DNA of 64,000 nt, from NCBI RefSeq assembly GCF_008728855.1, contig NZ_CP042906.1, positions 3,559,570-3,623,569 of the forward strand, written 5' to 3'. The notes beneath the pieces were generated by a model. It did not search any database, had not been told where the DNA came from, and saw only the letters and a program-made list of their open reading frames with translations. Every line of letters starts with the position of its first letter. Within the stretch, counting starts at the first letter, position 1. Made by a program: the position numbers and the translations under genes. The stretch is from Hypericibacter terrae (GTDB lineage Bacteria > Pseudomonadota > Alphaproteobacteria > Dongiales > Dongiaceae). Of the stretch, positions 52,962 through 61,074 are shown one piece after another.

Positions 52962-54494
52962 TTAGCTCGCTGCGATAGGCTCTCGCAGGAGGTGCTCGAA
53001 GCGGCTTGCCCACTCTGGGTTGAGCCGGTTCAAAGAGACCTGGGTTCTGACGCTGCGAAGAAATTCGACAAACCTTGCGTCCTCACCGTTGCGCAAAATA
53101 TCGGCACGGCGCAGCGACTGACGCGGGCGCTTCTCCGACGCAGCCAGATCACAAATGTCGCGGACCGCGCTCGCAAATCCGTACAGCACTCCGTCATTGT
53201 CATCACTTGGAGTCCAACCGAAGCTGCGCTCGACCATGTAGGTTGCCTCGGGGTAACCCAGGTGCGCAGATGCAACGATGAGGTTACCTGCCACCATGCC
53301 CAGTTTCTCAACGAGATCCGCAGTGACCGGCGCCTTTCCCAAGGAGCCTTGCAAAGCCAGCTCGATACTGCCTCTCACCATGATTCCTGATCGAAGGCCG
53401 ATCTGCTCCAGTCGGCCATCATCAATTAGAGTCTCGAAGTGTTTCAATGTCTCTTCGGGCAACGTCGACCAATAGTGCAGAATGTTCACGGGCACTGGCA
53501 CAGAACCGTCCTTCAAGCCGCGCACGAGACGGAGGAACAAAAACTGGCGGGCGATCAAACTCGTATTCTCCAGAGGGATAGCGGCGCGCTTCTCGCCACG
53601 GGGGAGACGCGGCAATAGACGACGCAGAACCATTAGCATCTCTGTATTCTCAAGTACGGCGAGGAATATTCCGAAGAGGATCTCAACCCGAATGCCTGCT
53701 GCGATCGATGCGGCGCTCGACATAATGACGCCGAGGGCATCGGACTGAACCTCCTTGATCTGCTGACCCCGCATGCCTGGCATCAAGCGGGCGAGTTTCG
53801 TCCCCTGGACGGCATAGCCGGCGGCCGTGCCGTCACTGTCGAACTTTTGGACGATTTCCGGCCCGAGGAAGCGCTCACGCGCAATCTGACCGCTCTTATC
53901 GAGATGGCTTTCATCATAACGGGCGACAACCCAGTCGAAGAGAGCCACAACACCAGCATTTCCAACCTGCTGCAGTAGATGGCCGAGTTCATGGCCGATG
54001 ATGAAGCTGAGCAGCACGTTGGCTTCCATGAGCTCCAGCAACACCGGGTCGACTGCCTTGGGTCGCAGGATGATCGAACCACTCTCGCAATACCGACAAT
54101 ATTCCCGCAGCCGCGCGTTGGCGCGTTCGCTCAAAGCCGCAGCCAACAGCAAATCGCCGTCGTCGTAGAGAGCCTCTGCTCCACGGATCATAAATTCCGC
54201 GTAGCTGAATATCGGCATCTCCGCCCAAAGACCTCGAGCCATTAGGAAAGAAAGCGCATTAGCCTGCTCGACGTCGACAAAGGCAATATGCGTGCCGTTG
54301 CGACCGAGAACAACGCTTGACCACTGCATTGTGCTGACCGGTATGATATGTGCAAATGGCCGCGCCGCCGGGTAATGCTCCTCGAGCAGTCTCAACGCAT
54401 CCCGGACCGACCTTCGATCTTTCGTCTGGACCCGAAACGCCCGCGTGCGGCCGAACCGTGCCTTGATCGCTACCCAGTCAACCCGCGGAACCAT
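52962..54494 (-). CDS. zinc metallopeptidase-like protein of an EACC1-linked module
   Basis: A 510-residue soluble protein with the zinc-peptidase motif [12 protein letters not shown] (His168, Glu169, His172) and a likely third ligand in KEVQSDALG (Glu248, with Asp252), the spacing of the HExxH...ExxxD peptidases. The rest is helical and not recognised. I chose the ATG at 54494; an ATG at 54530 adds 12 residues and more overlap with the upstream gene. It is co-transcribed with the EACC1-like gene and lies between two guaA fragments. It is probably a protease effector of a conflict system; the target is unknown. Confidence 0.7.
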   Translation of the reverse strand: MVPRVDWVAIKARFGRTRAFRVQTKDRRSVRDALRLLEEHYPAARPFAHIIPVSTMQWSSVVLGRNGTHIAFVDVEQANALSFLMARGLWAEMPIFSYAEFMIRGAEALYDDGDLLLAAALSERANARLREYCRYCESGSIILRPKAVDPVLLELMEANVLLSFIIGHELGHLLQQVGNAGVVALFDWVVARYDESHLDKSGQIARERFLGPEIVQKFDSDGTAAGYAVQGTKLARLMPGMRGQQIKEVQSDALGVIMSSAASIAAGIRVEILFGIFLAVLENTEMLMVLRRLLPRLPRGEKRAAIPLENTSLIARQFLFLRLVRGLKDGSVPVPVNILHYWSTLPEETLKHFETLIDDGRLEQIGLRSGIMVRGSIELALQGSLGKAPVTADLVEKLGMVAGNLIVASAHLGYPEATYMVERSFGWTPSDDNDGVLYGFASAVRDICDLAASEKRPRQSLRRADILRNGEDARFVEFLRSVRTQVSLNRLNPEWASRFEHLLREPIAAS

Positions 54495-54843
54495 CTGAGC
54501 CGGGCCGGTTTCGCGCATCGATGATTTCAAGAATTTCTTTTATCTTCGATGGCCGAAGGTTCTTGATTCTGATTTTCTCGCCACCTCGGTCATATTCGAG
54601 TTCGCCACGTGCAGCAACGATATAACCGAGCGCAGCAGTCACTAGGGGCACAATCAGCGGCGTAACTTGGACGACCCATTGAACCAGCGTCGCGCCATCG
54701 AAGTTCTCGACCTCAACTGCGTCCTGAAGATCCGCATCGGGGGGCAACGCGTCAGCGAGGCGCAAATCCTTCCAATGCTGCTGAAATCCATGGGCATCCT
54801 TCGTAGGAATGCTGATCGACAAAGCTCCGAGGCTGTCCGTCAT
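54478..54843 (-). CDS. EACC1-like membrane protein
   Basis: A 121-residue protein. Residues 1-50 are a small soluble domain (SISIPTKDAHGFQQHWKDLR), residues ~53-78 form one membrane helix (TLVQWVVQVTPLIVPLVTAA), and the end is charged (GEKIRIKNLRPSKIKEILEI). This layout fits the effector-associated constant component EACC1 described for bacterial conflict systems; I am fairly but not fully sure of the family. GGAGG precedes the ATG. Its end overlaps the metallopeptidase gene. Confidence 0.6.
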   Translation of the reverse strand: MTDSLGALSISIPTKDAHGFQQHWKDLRLADALPPDADLQDAVEVENFDGATLVQWVVQVTPLIVPLVTAALGYIVAARGELEYDRGGEKIRIKNLRPSKIKEILEIIDARNRPGSDGSAG

Positions 54844-54965
54844 TTTTTGGGCCTCCAGTTGGTGGGACCTATAAAAAGCCGTTTATAAGGAGCGCATGAA
54901 GCGGCCAGCCGCGTGAGCGGGACGAAAGGCGCCCACCCAACCTACCCTCTTGCCCTCTTGTTCCC

Positions 54966-55070
54966 CTACTCCCGCACGGTTCTTCCGGGCGCCTTCGACA
55001 TCACGTCACAGACCACGCGGTTGATCCCTGCACCTCGTTGACGATGCGAGTCGAGACGCGGCCGAGGGAC
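54966..55070 (-). pseudogene. guaA: guaA 3' fragment B (decayed)
   Basis: The minus strand reads LGRVSTRIVNEVQG and then, after a one-base shift, INRVVCDVMSKAPGRTVRE and a stop. This matches the last ~34 codons of GMP synthase and fragment A over the same stretch, though with several changes. It has the same orientation as fragments A and C and bounds the metallopeptidase-EACC1 module on its upstream side. Confidence 0.85.
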
Positions 55071-55252
55071 GGGGATTGAATCTGCCGCCAACGGTTGCGA
55101 ATACTGTGATATTTTCTCTTAAAGTCAAGATGACAATGAACATTCTCTCGCACTCGACTGCAACGGTCGGAGACGACGATACAAATCAATATCGCGGCTT
55201 GACGGTGCTTAAGGCCTTGCCAAAGAATAGAAGTTGGCGCAGTTTGGCCAGC

Positions 55253-55334
55253 GGAGCAGCATAACTACAAGGTTCAAGGTGCGAGTCGCACCTGCTGTTC
55301 GCAGCACCACTTGCTACGTGTGCTATGCTGCTCC
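55253..55334 (+). ncRNA. candidate structured RNA before the reverse transcriptase (possible retron msr-msd part)
   Basis: GGAGCAGCATA (55253-55263) and TATGCTGCTCC (55324-55334) are perfect 11-bp inverted repeats, like retron a1/a2. Between them are AGGTGCG-AGT-CGCACCT (55277-55293) and TGCTG-TTCG-CAGCA (55293-55306). The whole is shorter than most retron RNAs, so its limits are uncertain; further stems lie at 55177-55194 and 55219-55248. Confidence 0.35.
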
Positions 55335-55354
55335 ACCTCTCCACAGAGCTGAAC

Positions 55355-57106
55355 ATGTCGTTCAAATATGATCTCACTCAGCTGCAGAATAGAGAGCAGC
55401 TGATCAACTTCCTTGGGTTAAGCAAGGACGTTTTTGAAGACGTTTTGGATTTTGATCCCACCGGAAGTAATTTCAGCCAATTCTCCGAAAAAGAGAGCTC
55501 TCTGATTGAGTTGCCGCTTTTTTTCAGACATGAAATTCCGAAGAAAAACCGGCAGCGAGGATATAGAACAGTCTGGGAACCAACCTTTTTAAAGAGCCCC
55601 TATAAGGCTCTCGCCCGCAGGCTGAATAACTTCTTCGCACACAAGCTGGAGGGCTTTCCCCATGCGCAAACCTATGGATATATCAGCGGGCGGAACATCA
55701 GGGAAAATGCACAGAATCACTGCGGCCACACGCATCTTGTTTCAATTGATCTAGAAGACTTCTTCCCATCGATCAAAGCTTCTCGTATTGCAACGTTCCT
55801 GCGAACAACTGGTATCACGCCGACTGTCGCGGATTTGGTCAGCCGTTTCGTCACAATTGAAGGATCGCTTCCGCTTGGGCTGCCGACCAGTCCGACCATT
55901 GCCAACGCCATCTGCCTCCCAATGGATATTGAATTAGAAGCGCTTGCGCAGAAGCTCGGGGCGACGTTTTCCCGATATGCCGACGATATAAGTTTCTCTA
56001 GCGACGGTACATTTCCATCCCTAAGAGAACTGATGGCTTGTATCCGGCAGCATAATTTTGAGATTGCAGAAGCGAAAACTCGAACATCGAAGTTGGGTCA
56101 AGCTCATTATGTGACGGGATTAAGCGTTAGTGATCCCGCTCAGCCTCACGTTCCACGGAAAAAGAAGCGCCGCTTGCGGCAGGAACTTTATTATGCTGAT
56201 AAATACGGGCTGGATGATCATCTCCATCACGTCGGGCTCGGCAACTCTCGCTTTGCTCAGCAAGAAATAAACCGACTAGATGGACTCGTGAAGTTCACTG
56301 CTCATCATGAGCCCCGGCTTTCCGCTCATTTGAAGACGACATGGGCCAAAATTCTTCAGACAAGCGGCCATCGCCCAAGCTTTGCACCGAAAAATCAGCA
56401 TAGACTCCCATTTTACATCTATATCGATGAGGCTGAATACGCTCGACCAAGTGGTGATCGCCTATTGGCTCTAGCAATGGCGGTGAGTCAGCACCAAGAG
56501 CAAATCAATAGAGCGACGCAAGATTTACTGGAGACCACTCTCTCTGATGTTTGGGCTGCCGGCAATCTTGACGCAATCGCAAAGAAGGGAGTGCATTTTT
56601 CCGATGCCACAGAGGATATGCGGTTGGCCTATATCGATCGGATGCGTTTGCTGCCCTTTGAAGGCTATGTCGCCATGGCGCGATTACCCAGCGCAGCTGA
56701 CTATGAGGTTGTGTATCTTCGATTGCTTAATGCCATGATCAAGCGCCGCTTGATGGCCGCAGAGAGCCAGTTCGCTAACTTGGTGTTCGAGGAGAATAGC
56801 AAGGTAAGGCAGGAGGCGATCCGTAAGACAGTTACGGATACTTACGATGCTCTCAGGGAGTCGAACAACCGACATCCAGAGTATTGCAGCGTTGAATTTG
56901 CCGGAAAGCCTAACTTCGGCTTGAGTATCCCCGATTTCTTACTCGGAGTGCTTGGAAAATATCTCACCGTTGGACCACAGCAGGATGGCAAGCCAGCTGC
57001 GCGCTATGTACTGTTGTTTGAGCGCCTTCGGGACAAATATCGGTTGATATTGGATGTCGACAACTGGGTAGAGTATACGCGGCGGCGTCCGATCATTCCT
57101 TGGTGA
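55355..57106 (+). CDS. retron-type reverse transcriptase fused to a DUF3800-like domain
   Basis: A 583-residue protein. Residues ~60-260 are a reverse transcriptase: NAQNH (118-122, the retron NAxxH motif), SIDLEDFFPSI with catalytic Asp132, LPLGLPTSPTIANAI, RYADDISFS with YADD at 208-211, and HYVTG with VTG at 253-255. Residues ~352-583 begin LPFYIYIDEAEYARP, the opening of DUF3800, an RNase H-like domain. This fusion matches type VII retrons. The ATG at 55355 was chosen; one at 55325 overlaps the inverted repeat. The gene is clearly more AT-rich than its neighbours, a sign of transfer. It ends 14 bp from guaA fragment C. Confidence 0.85.
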   Translation: MSFKYDLTQLQNREQLINFLGLSKDVFEDVLDFDPTGSNFSQFSEKESSLIELPLFFRHEIPKKNRQRGYRTVWEPTFLKSPYKALARRLNNFFAHKLEGFPHAQTYGYISGRNIRENAQNHCGHTHLVSIDLEDFFPSIKASRIATFLRTTGITPTVADLVSRFVTIEGSLPLGLPTSPTIANAICLPMDIELEALAQKLGATFSRYADDISFSSDGTFPSLRELMACIRQHNFEIAEAKTRTSKLGQAHYVTGLSVSDPAQPHVPRKKKRRLRQELYYADKYGLDDHLHHVGLGNSRFAQQEINRLDGLVKFTAHHEPRLSAHLKTTWAKILQTSGHRPSFAPKNQHRLPFYIYIDEAEYARPSGDRLLALAMAVSQHQEQINRATQDLLETTLSDVWAAGNLDAIAKKGVHFSDATEDMRLAYIDRMRLLPFEGYVAMARLPSAADYEVVYLRLLNAMIKRRLMAAESQFANLVFEENSKVRQEAIRKTVTDTYDALRESNNRHPEYCSVEFAGKPNFGLSIPDFLLGVLGKYLTVGPQQDGKPAARYVLLFERLRDKYRLILDVDNWVEYTRRRPIIPW

Positions 57107-57119
57107 GCAGATCCGCGAT

Positions 57120-57295
57120 CTACCAACGCGACCGCAGTAGCACTGCGAATGCCTGCCAGATCGCGCCATAGAGATTGGCGTTCTCGATCTCCTTCAGATA
57201 GATCGCATCGGCTTTTCTGAGGATGTCGAGCTTCTCTTTGTCGATGTCGCCCAGCACGCAGATGGCGAGGCCCGGTCCCGGGAAGGGATGGCGGC
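57120..57295 (-). pseudogene. guaA: guaA fragment C (internal part)
   Basis: The minus strand encodes [40 protein letters not shown] and [13 protein letters not shown], then a stop. In intact GMP synthase the next residues are PVRSVGVMGD, where fragment A starts. C and A together make the last ~125 codons, so they look like one guaA 3' part split by 4.2 kb. Nothing of guaA remains on the 5' side. Confidence 0.9.
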
Positions 57296-57350
57296 GCAGC
57301 CTGCGCTTGACGGCACCGTTGCGCCGCACTCCTGCTGGCCCTTCGGCGGT

Positions 57351-57872
57351 TCAATGCGCGATGGCCGCGCGGAACGTCACGTCGAATTCATAGGTGTTGC
57401 CGAAGAACTCCTCCTCCGCCGCGCTCTTGTAGCTGCCTTCCACGGTCTTGTCGTCGAGGACCTTCTTCGTGAAGACGTCGGCGCTGGAGAGGCCGCTGGG
57501 CATCGGGCCGTCGAAGCCGTCATGGCGCCAGGCGGTCGAGACCGGCGTGCCCGTCGCGTCGATGGTGATCTCGAAGGCGTGGAGCTTGCCCTCCTTGGCC
57601 AGGCCGATGCGGACGAACTCGTCCGTCAGCGCCTCGCCCTCCAGCGGCACGTCGCTCACGATCACCTGGGTGTCCTTGGTGTTCGCGTCGAAGAAGCCCG
57701 GCACCTGCCGCGCATAGGCATAGGCGACCTTCACGGTCTTGCCGTTCACCGTGAGCGTGCCCTCGGCCTTGCCGTCGGCCGGGTCGGCCTTGCCGTCCGT
57801 TGCCGAGAGCGAGGTCGCGATCAGGCTGAAGGCGGCGAGCGCCAGGGTGGCCCTGCGCGTCAATCGAAACAT
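57351..57872 (-). CDS. exported hypothetical protein
   Basis: A 173-residue protein with a signal peptide (RRATLALAAFSLIATSLSAT) and a mature part of predicted beta strands (GTLTVNGKTVKVAYAYARQV, VSTAWRHDGFDG). AGGAG precedes the ATG. I do not recognise a named family. It lies just outside the guaA fragment C and has the high GC of the background. Confidence 0.65.
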   Translation of the reverse strand: MFRLTRRATLALAAFSLIATSLSATDGKADPADGKAEGTLTVNGKTVKVAYAYARQVPGFFDANTKDTQVIVSDVPLEGEALTDEFVRIGLAKEGKLHAFEITIDATGTPVSTAWRHDGFDGPMPSGLSSADVFTKKVLDDKTVEGSYKSAAEEEFFGNTYEFDVTFRAAIAH

Positions 57873-57957
57873 GGGTGAAGCTCCTGGGGAAACGAATGGG
57901 GGCGACGAATTGGTATCAGCTTCGGGCCGATTCGTCGCGACTTCATTCCGATCCGCC

Positions 57958-58178
57958 CGCTCCCGCTCTGCGGGTGGAAAGGAAAGAATAGAGAGCGATC
58001 GCGTGTTGCCGCCGTTGCTTTCCTCCCTCCCCCACCTTCATGGGGGAGAGACCAGGGTGAGGGGGCGGCCGCAGAGAAGATCGTGCTCTCGACATCGCGC
58101 CGGGTATCCGCGGCCCCCTCACCCTCCCCTCTCCCCCCGCTCTGCGGGCGGAGAGGAAAGAATAGACAGCGATCGCGT
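57958..58178. repeat. two direct copies of a ~42-bp repeat, with G-rich palindromes
   Basis: The text from CCGCTCTGCGGG through AAAGAATAGA to GCGATCGCGT occurs at about 57958-57999 and 58137-58178 with a few mismatches. G-rich palindromic stretches lie at ~58021-58066 and 58109-58158. A 17-bp tandem pair (CGATCCGCCCGCCTTGT) follows at 58239-58272. No gene is seen in 57873-58283. Confidence 0.65.
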
Positions 58179-58283
58179 TCCGCCGCCGCCAGGATGCTCC
58201 TCGGCCCCCCAAGCGCCGGGACCTGCTGGCGGATACGCCGATCCGCCCGCCTTGTCGATCCGCCCGCCTTGTCGATCCGACAG

Positions 58284-58673
58284 TCACGGCACGGGCAGGA
58301 CTGCCGGGGCGCCCTTGTTCTTGATCAGGACGACCAGGAATTTCGCCGGCTCGGTGCTGCTGGCGTTCCGGTCGACGAGATGAACATCGTCGGGGCCTTC
58401 ATAAAAGGTCTGTCCCGCCGTCAGCGTCACCTGCTCTCCGCCCTTCAGCTGCATCACGACAGAGCCCTCCAGGACGTAGACGAACGCCTGTGCATCGTGC
58501 CGGTGGATCGCGCTCGACCCGCCGGGCACATGCTCGACCGTCAGCATCACGACTTCCTTGCCGGGATCCGCGGCAAGATCTTTCAACATGAGCGGCGTGA
58601 CCACAGGCTCCTGGGCCATCGCCCTGCCGGTCATCAGGCATAGCAGAGCCAACGCAACGAGTCTGGCCGTCAT
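58284..58673 (-). CDS. exported cupin domain protein
   Basis: A 129-residue protein with a signal peptide (LVALALLCLMTGRAMA) and a single cupin barrel: GGSSAIHRHDAQAFVYVLEG carries metal-ligand histidines and a Glu, and GQTFYEGPDDVHLVDRN the second motif. The function is unknown; small exported cupins may be isomerases or ligand binders. GGAGG precedes the ATG. It is 36 bp downstream of the SDR gene and probably in its operon. Confidence 0.85.
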   Translation of the reverse strand: MTARLVALALLCLMTGRAMAQEPVVTPLMLKDLAADPGKEVVMLTVEHVPGGSSAIHRHDAQAFVYVLEGSVVMQLKGGEQVTLTAGQTFYEGPDDVHLVDRNASSTEPAKFLVVLIKNKGAPAVLPVP

Positions 58674-58709
58674 CGTCTCTCCTCCTGGCTTCGGTTGGCG
58701 GATGCGGGA

Positions 58710-59465
58710 TCAGGCCTTCTTCTGCGAGCGGCGGAACCATTCGTCGAAACCGATGCGGCCGAGGCGCGCCTCGCCCAACGGCACCAGCGAGCGCTCCTCG
58801 ACCCGGCCGCCGAAATAGCGGGCCTCGGGGTCGCGCACGACCTCGCGCGGGTCGCCGACCGCCTTCAGAAAGCGGGCGACGACCTCGTCGAACGGCGCCC
58901 GCTCCGGGCCGGCGATCTCGACGATCCCGTTTCGCGGCGCCGCGAGCGCCACATCGGCAACGGCGGCCGCGACGTCGTCCGACGCGATGGGCTGGAACAG
59001 GCCCGGCGACACCCTGATCTTGTTTCCGACTGCGGCGGAATCGGCGATGCCGCGGAGGAATTCCATGAACTGGGTCGAGCGGATGATGGTGTAGGGGATG
59101 CCGGAGGCCTCGATCAGTTTCTCCTGGGCGACCTTGGCGCGGAAATAGCCGTTGTCGGGCATCCGGTCGGTGCCGACGATGGAGAGCGCGACATGGTGCC
59201 GGACGCCCGCCGCGGCCTCCGCCGCGTGAAGGTTGCGGCCCGAGGTCCGGAAGAACTCCAGCACCGCCTTGTCTTCGAACGAGGGCGAATTGGCGAGGTC
59301 GATCACCACCTGCGCGCCGGCGATGGCTTCCTTCAGCCCCTCGCCGGTGATGGTGTTGACGCCGGTGTTGGGCGAGGCGGCGACGGCCTCGTGGCCGCGC
59401 TGGCGCAGAATCGCGACGGTCTTCGTGCCGATCAGGCCGGTGCCGCCGATGATGAGGATCTTCAT
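58710..59465 (-). CDS. NAD(P)H-binding atypical SDR (NmrA-like)
   Basis: A 251-residue protein beginning MKILIIGGTGLIGTKTVAIL with the Rossmann glycine motif. YFRAKVAQEKLIEASGIPYT holds a Lys but not the classical YxxxK, so it is an atypical SDR. TIIRSTQFMEFLRGIADSAA is typical of NmrA-like proteins. AGGAGG precedes the ATG. It leads a two-gene run with the cupin gene. The substrate is unknown. Confidence 0.83.
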   Translation of the reverse strand: MKILIIGGTGLIGTKTVAILRQRGHEAVAASPNTGVNTITGEGLKEAIAGAQVVIDLANSPSFEDKAVLEFFRTSGRNLHAAEAAAGVRHHVALSIVGTDRMPDNGYFRAKVAQEKLIEASGIPYTIIRSTQFMEFLRGIADSAAVGNKIRVSPGLFQPIASDDVAAAVADVALAAPRNGIVEIAGPERAPFDEVVARFLKAVGDPREVVRDPEARYFGGRVEERSLVPLGEARLGRIGFDEWFRRSQKKA

Positions 59466-59713
59466 GGGTTACCCTCCTTGATGATTGGAGACCCGGCGAC
59501 GGGTTCGAAGGCAAGTGAGGAGAGCCCGCGAGCCTAATGCAAAATTCGCGAGGGGACAAACCGCGCGGCGACCTTGCCCGACAAAATCCTCGTCACCCGG
59601 CGGCATTTGAAACCGGGACGTCGCCATTCTGCCAGGAGTCTGCAACAGCCGTGAAATCCGCGGGGGATGATGGCCGCGCCTGTGAAGAAATCGGCGAAGC
59701 TCAAGCAATTTCT

Positions 59714-60211
59714 CGCCCCCTCCCCTTGCGGGAGGGGGTAGATCAAAAACCTTCTCGCCCCCTCCCCTTGCGGGAGGGGGTAGGGGGAGGGGTGCTACAG
59801 GCGCGATGATGACACTGTTGCGGTCAACGACCACTCTGAAGCCAGCAGGTTTAGAAGTGGCGCCAAACGAATGAGCGCGGAGCAAATCGGCCTTGCTGTT
59901 CTGCGGAGGTCGCGCGCGGCATCACCCCTCCCCCTACCCCCTCCCGCAAGGGGAGGGGGCGTGGAGTGTTCTATCACCGTCCCTTCACGCTCCTGCGCGC
60001 TCGGTGATGCTCGGAAAATTCCTCGCCCGTCCCCTTGCGCGAGGGGGCGTGGAGAGTTCTGTTACCGCCCGCCCTTCACGCTTCTGCGCGCTCGGTGATG
60101 CTCAGAAAATTCCTCGCCCCCTCCCCTTGCGGGAGGGGGTAGGGGGAGGGGGCTTGATGAGTTGTGTTCCATCACCGCCCGCCCTTCACGCTCTTGCGCG
60201 CGTTGCGGTGC
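59714..60211. repeat. cluster of G-rich palindromes and tandem copies of the ABC ATPase gene tail
   Basis: Elements with core CCCTCCCCTTGCGGGAGGGG lie at ~59714, 59756, 59924 (inverted), 60021 (degraded) and 60111. Between them, text matching the last ~40 bp of the ABC ATPase gene (CCCTTCACGCTC-TGCGCGC) recurs at about 59971-60009 and 60061-60101, while the genuine copy is at 60171-60211. The spacing is ~91 and ~110 bp. No gene is seen in 59466-60171. Confidence 0.7.
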
Positions 60212-60960
60212 TGGCGCACCACGAGGTCGGTCAGTTCCTGGACGGAAGTCTCGGCGGTGGGCTTGTCGAAGACGATGGCGCCGCCCTCGACCAGGTTGAT
60301 CCGGTCGCAGACGTCGAAGATCTGGGCGTAGTTGTGGGCGATGATGACGATGCCCATCTCGCCGCCTTCCTTCAGCTGCTGGATCACGTCGAGGATCAGC
60401 GCCGATTCCTTGGCGCCCATCGCCGCCGTCGGCTCATCGAGCAGCAGGACCCTGGCCTTCTGATAGACCGAGCGGGCGACCGCGATCGCCTGGCGCTGGC
60501 CGCCCGACAGCCGCGACACCGGCACGTCCACCGAGGGGATGGCGACGCCCATGCGCTCCAGATGCTCGATCGCCACGCGCCGCATGGTCGCGTCGTCGAG
60601 GATGCCGAGCGGACCGCCGAACACGACCTCGCGCTGGAGGAACATGTTGCGATAGACGTTCAGCTCGTTGATCAGGGCCAGATCCTGGTAGACCGCCTCG
60701 ATGCCCAGGCTGCGGGCATGCGCCACCGAGCGCAAGCTGGCGGGCGCGCCCTCCAGATAGAGCTGGCCGGCCGAGGGCTGGTGGTAGCCGGTGAGGATCT
60801 TCACCAGCGTGGACTTGCCGGCGCCGTTGTCGCCCAGCAGCCCCAGCACCTCGCCGCGGCACAGCCGCAGATTGATGTCGCGCAGCGCCGTGACCTGGCC
60901 GAAGCGCTTGGCCAAATGCTCGGCGCGCAGCAGCTCGCCCGAAACCGCCGGTTCCATCAT
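60172..60960 (-). CDS. sugar ABC transporter ATP-binding protein
   Basis: A 262-residue single-domain ATPase. Walker A is GDNGAGKST, the signature is SRLSGGQRQAIAVAR, and Walker B is VLLLDEPTAAMG. It is like the FrcA-type single-ATPase sugar transporters rather than the two-domain RbsA. The ATG at 60960 (first of an ATGATG pair) has AGGGAGG upstream; the frame extends further up into the repeat DNA. It is the third gene after the binding protein and permease. Its terminal codons recur twice downstream as tandem repeats. Confidence 0.9.
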   Translation of the reverse strand: MMEPAVSGELLRAEHLAKRFGQVTALRDINLRLCRGEVLGLLGDNGAGKSTLVKILTGYHQPSAGQLYLEGAPASLRSVAHARSLGIEAVYQDLALINELNVYRNMFLQREVVFGGPLGILDDATMRRVAIEHLERMGVAIPSVDVPVSRLSGGQRQAIAVARSVYQKARVLLLDEPTAAMGAKESALILDVIQQLKEGGEMGIVIIAHNYAQIFDVCDRINLVEGGAIVFDKPTAETSVQELTDLVVRQHRNARKSVKGGR

Positions 60961-61032
60961 CCGCCTCCCTGGAGCGTTTTCCGGCGAAGTGGACGCCGGT
61001 TCGCCGTAGAAAATGCGACAAAACAAAGGACT

Positions 61033-61074
61033 CTAGAGCGTTTCCCGAGCACACTTGATCGGGAAACGCTCTAG
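61033..61074. terminator. perfect 16-bp hairpin over the permease stop codon
   Basis: CTAGAGCGTTTCCCGA (61033-61048) and TCGGGAAACGCTCTAG (61059-61074) pair perfectly across 10 nt. The stop codon of the permease lies within the right arm. A related GAGCGTTTTCCGG text follows at ~60970-61000. This is a widespread alphaproteobacterial intergenic repeat and may limit transcription into the ATPase gene. Confidence 0.7.

Noticed and set aside
55177..55194. CGATA-TATCG stem considered as the retron a1/a2 pair
   Set aside because: Only 5 bp and too small to enclose an RNA; the 11-bp pair at 55253/55324 is stronger.
55271..55293. GGTTCAAGGTGCGAGTCGCACC looked like a tRNA T-arm
   Set aside because: No acceptor, D or anticodon stems in the right positions.
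48896..57295. Search for an integrase, recombinase or toxin-antitoxin gene in the defence zone
   Set aside because: None of the frames shows tyrosine or serine recombinase motifs; the mobility of the zone rests only on the guaA fragments.
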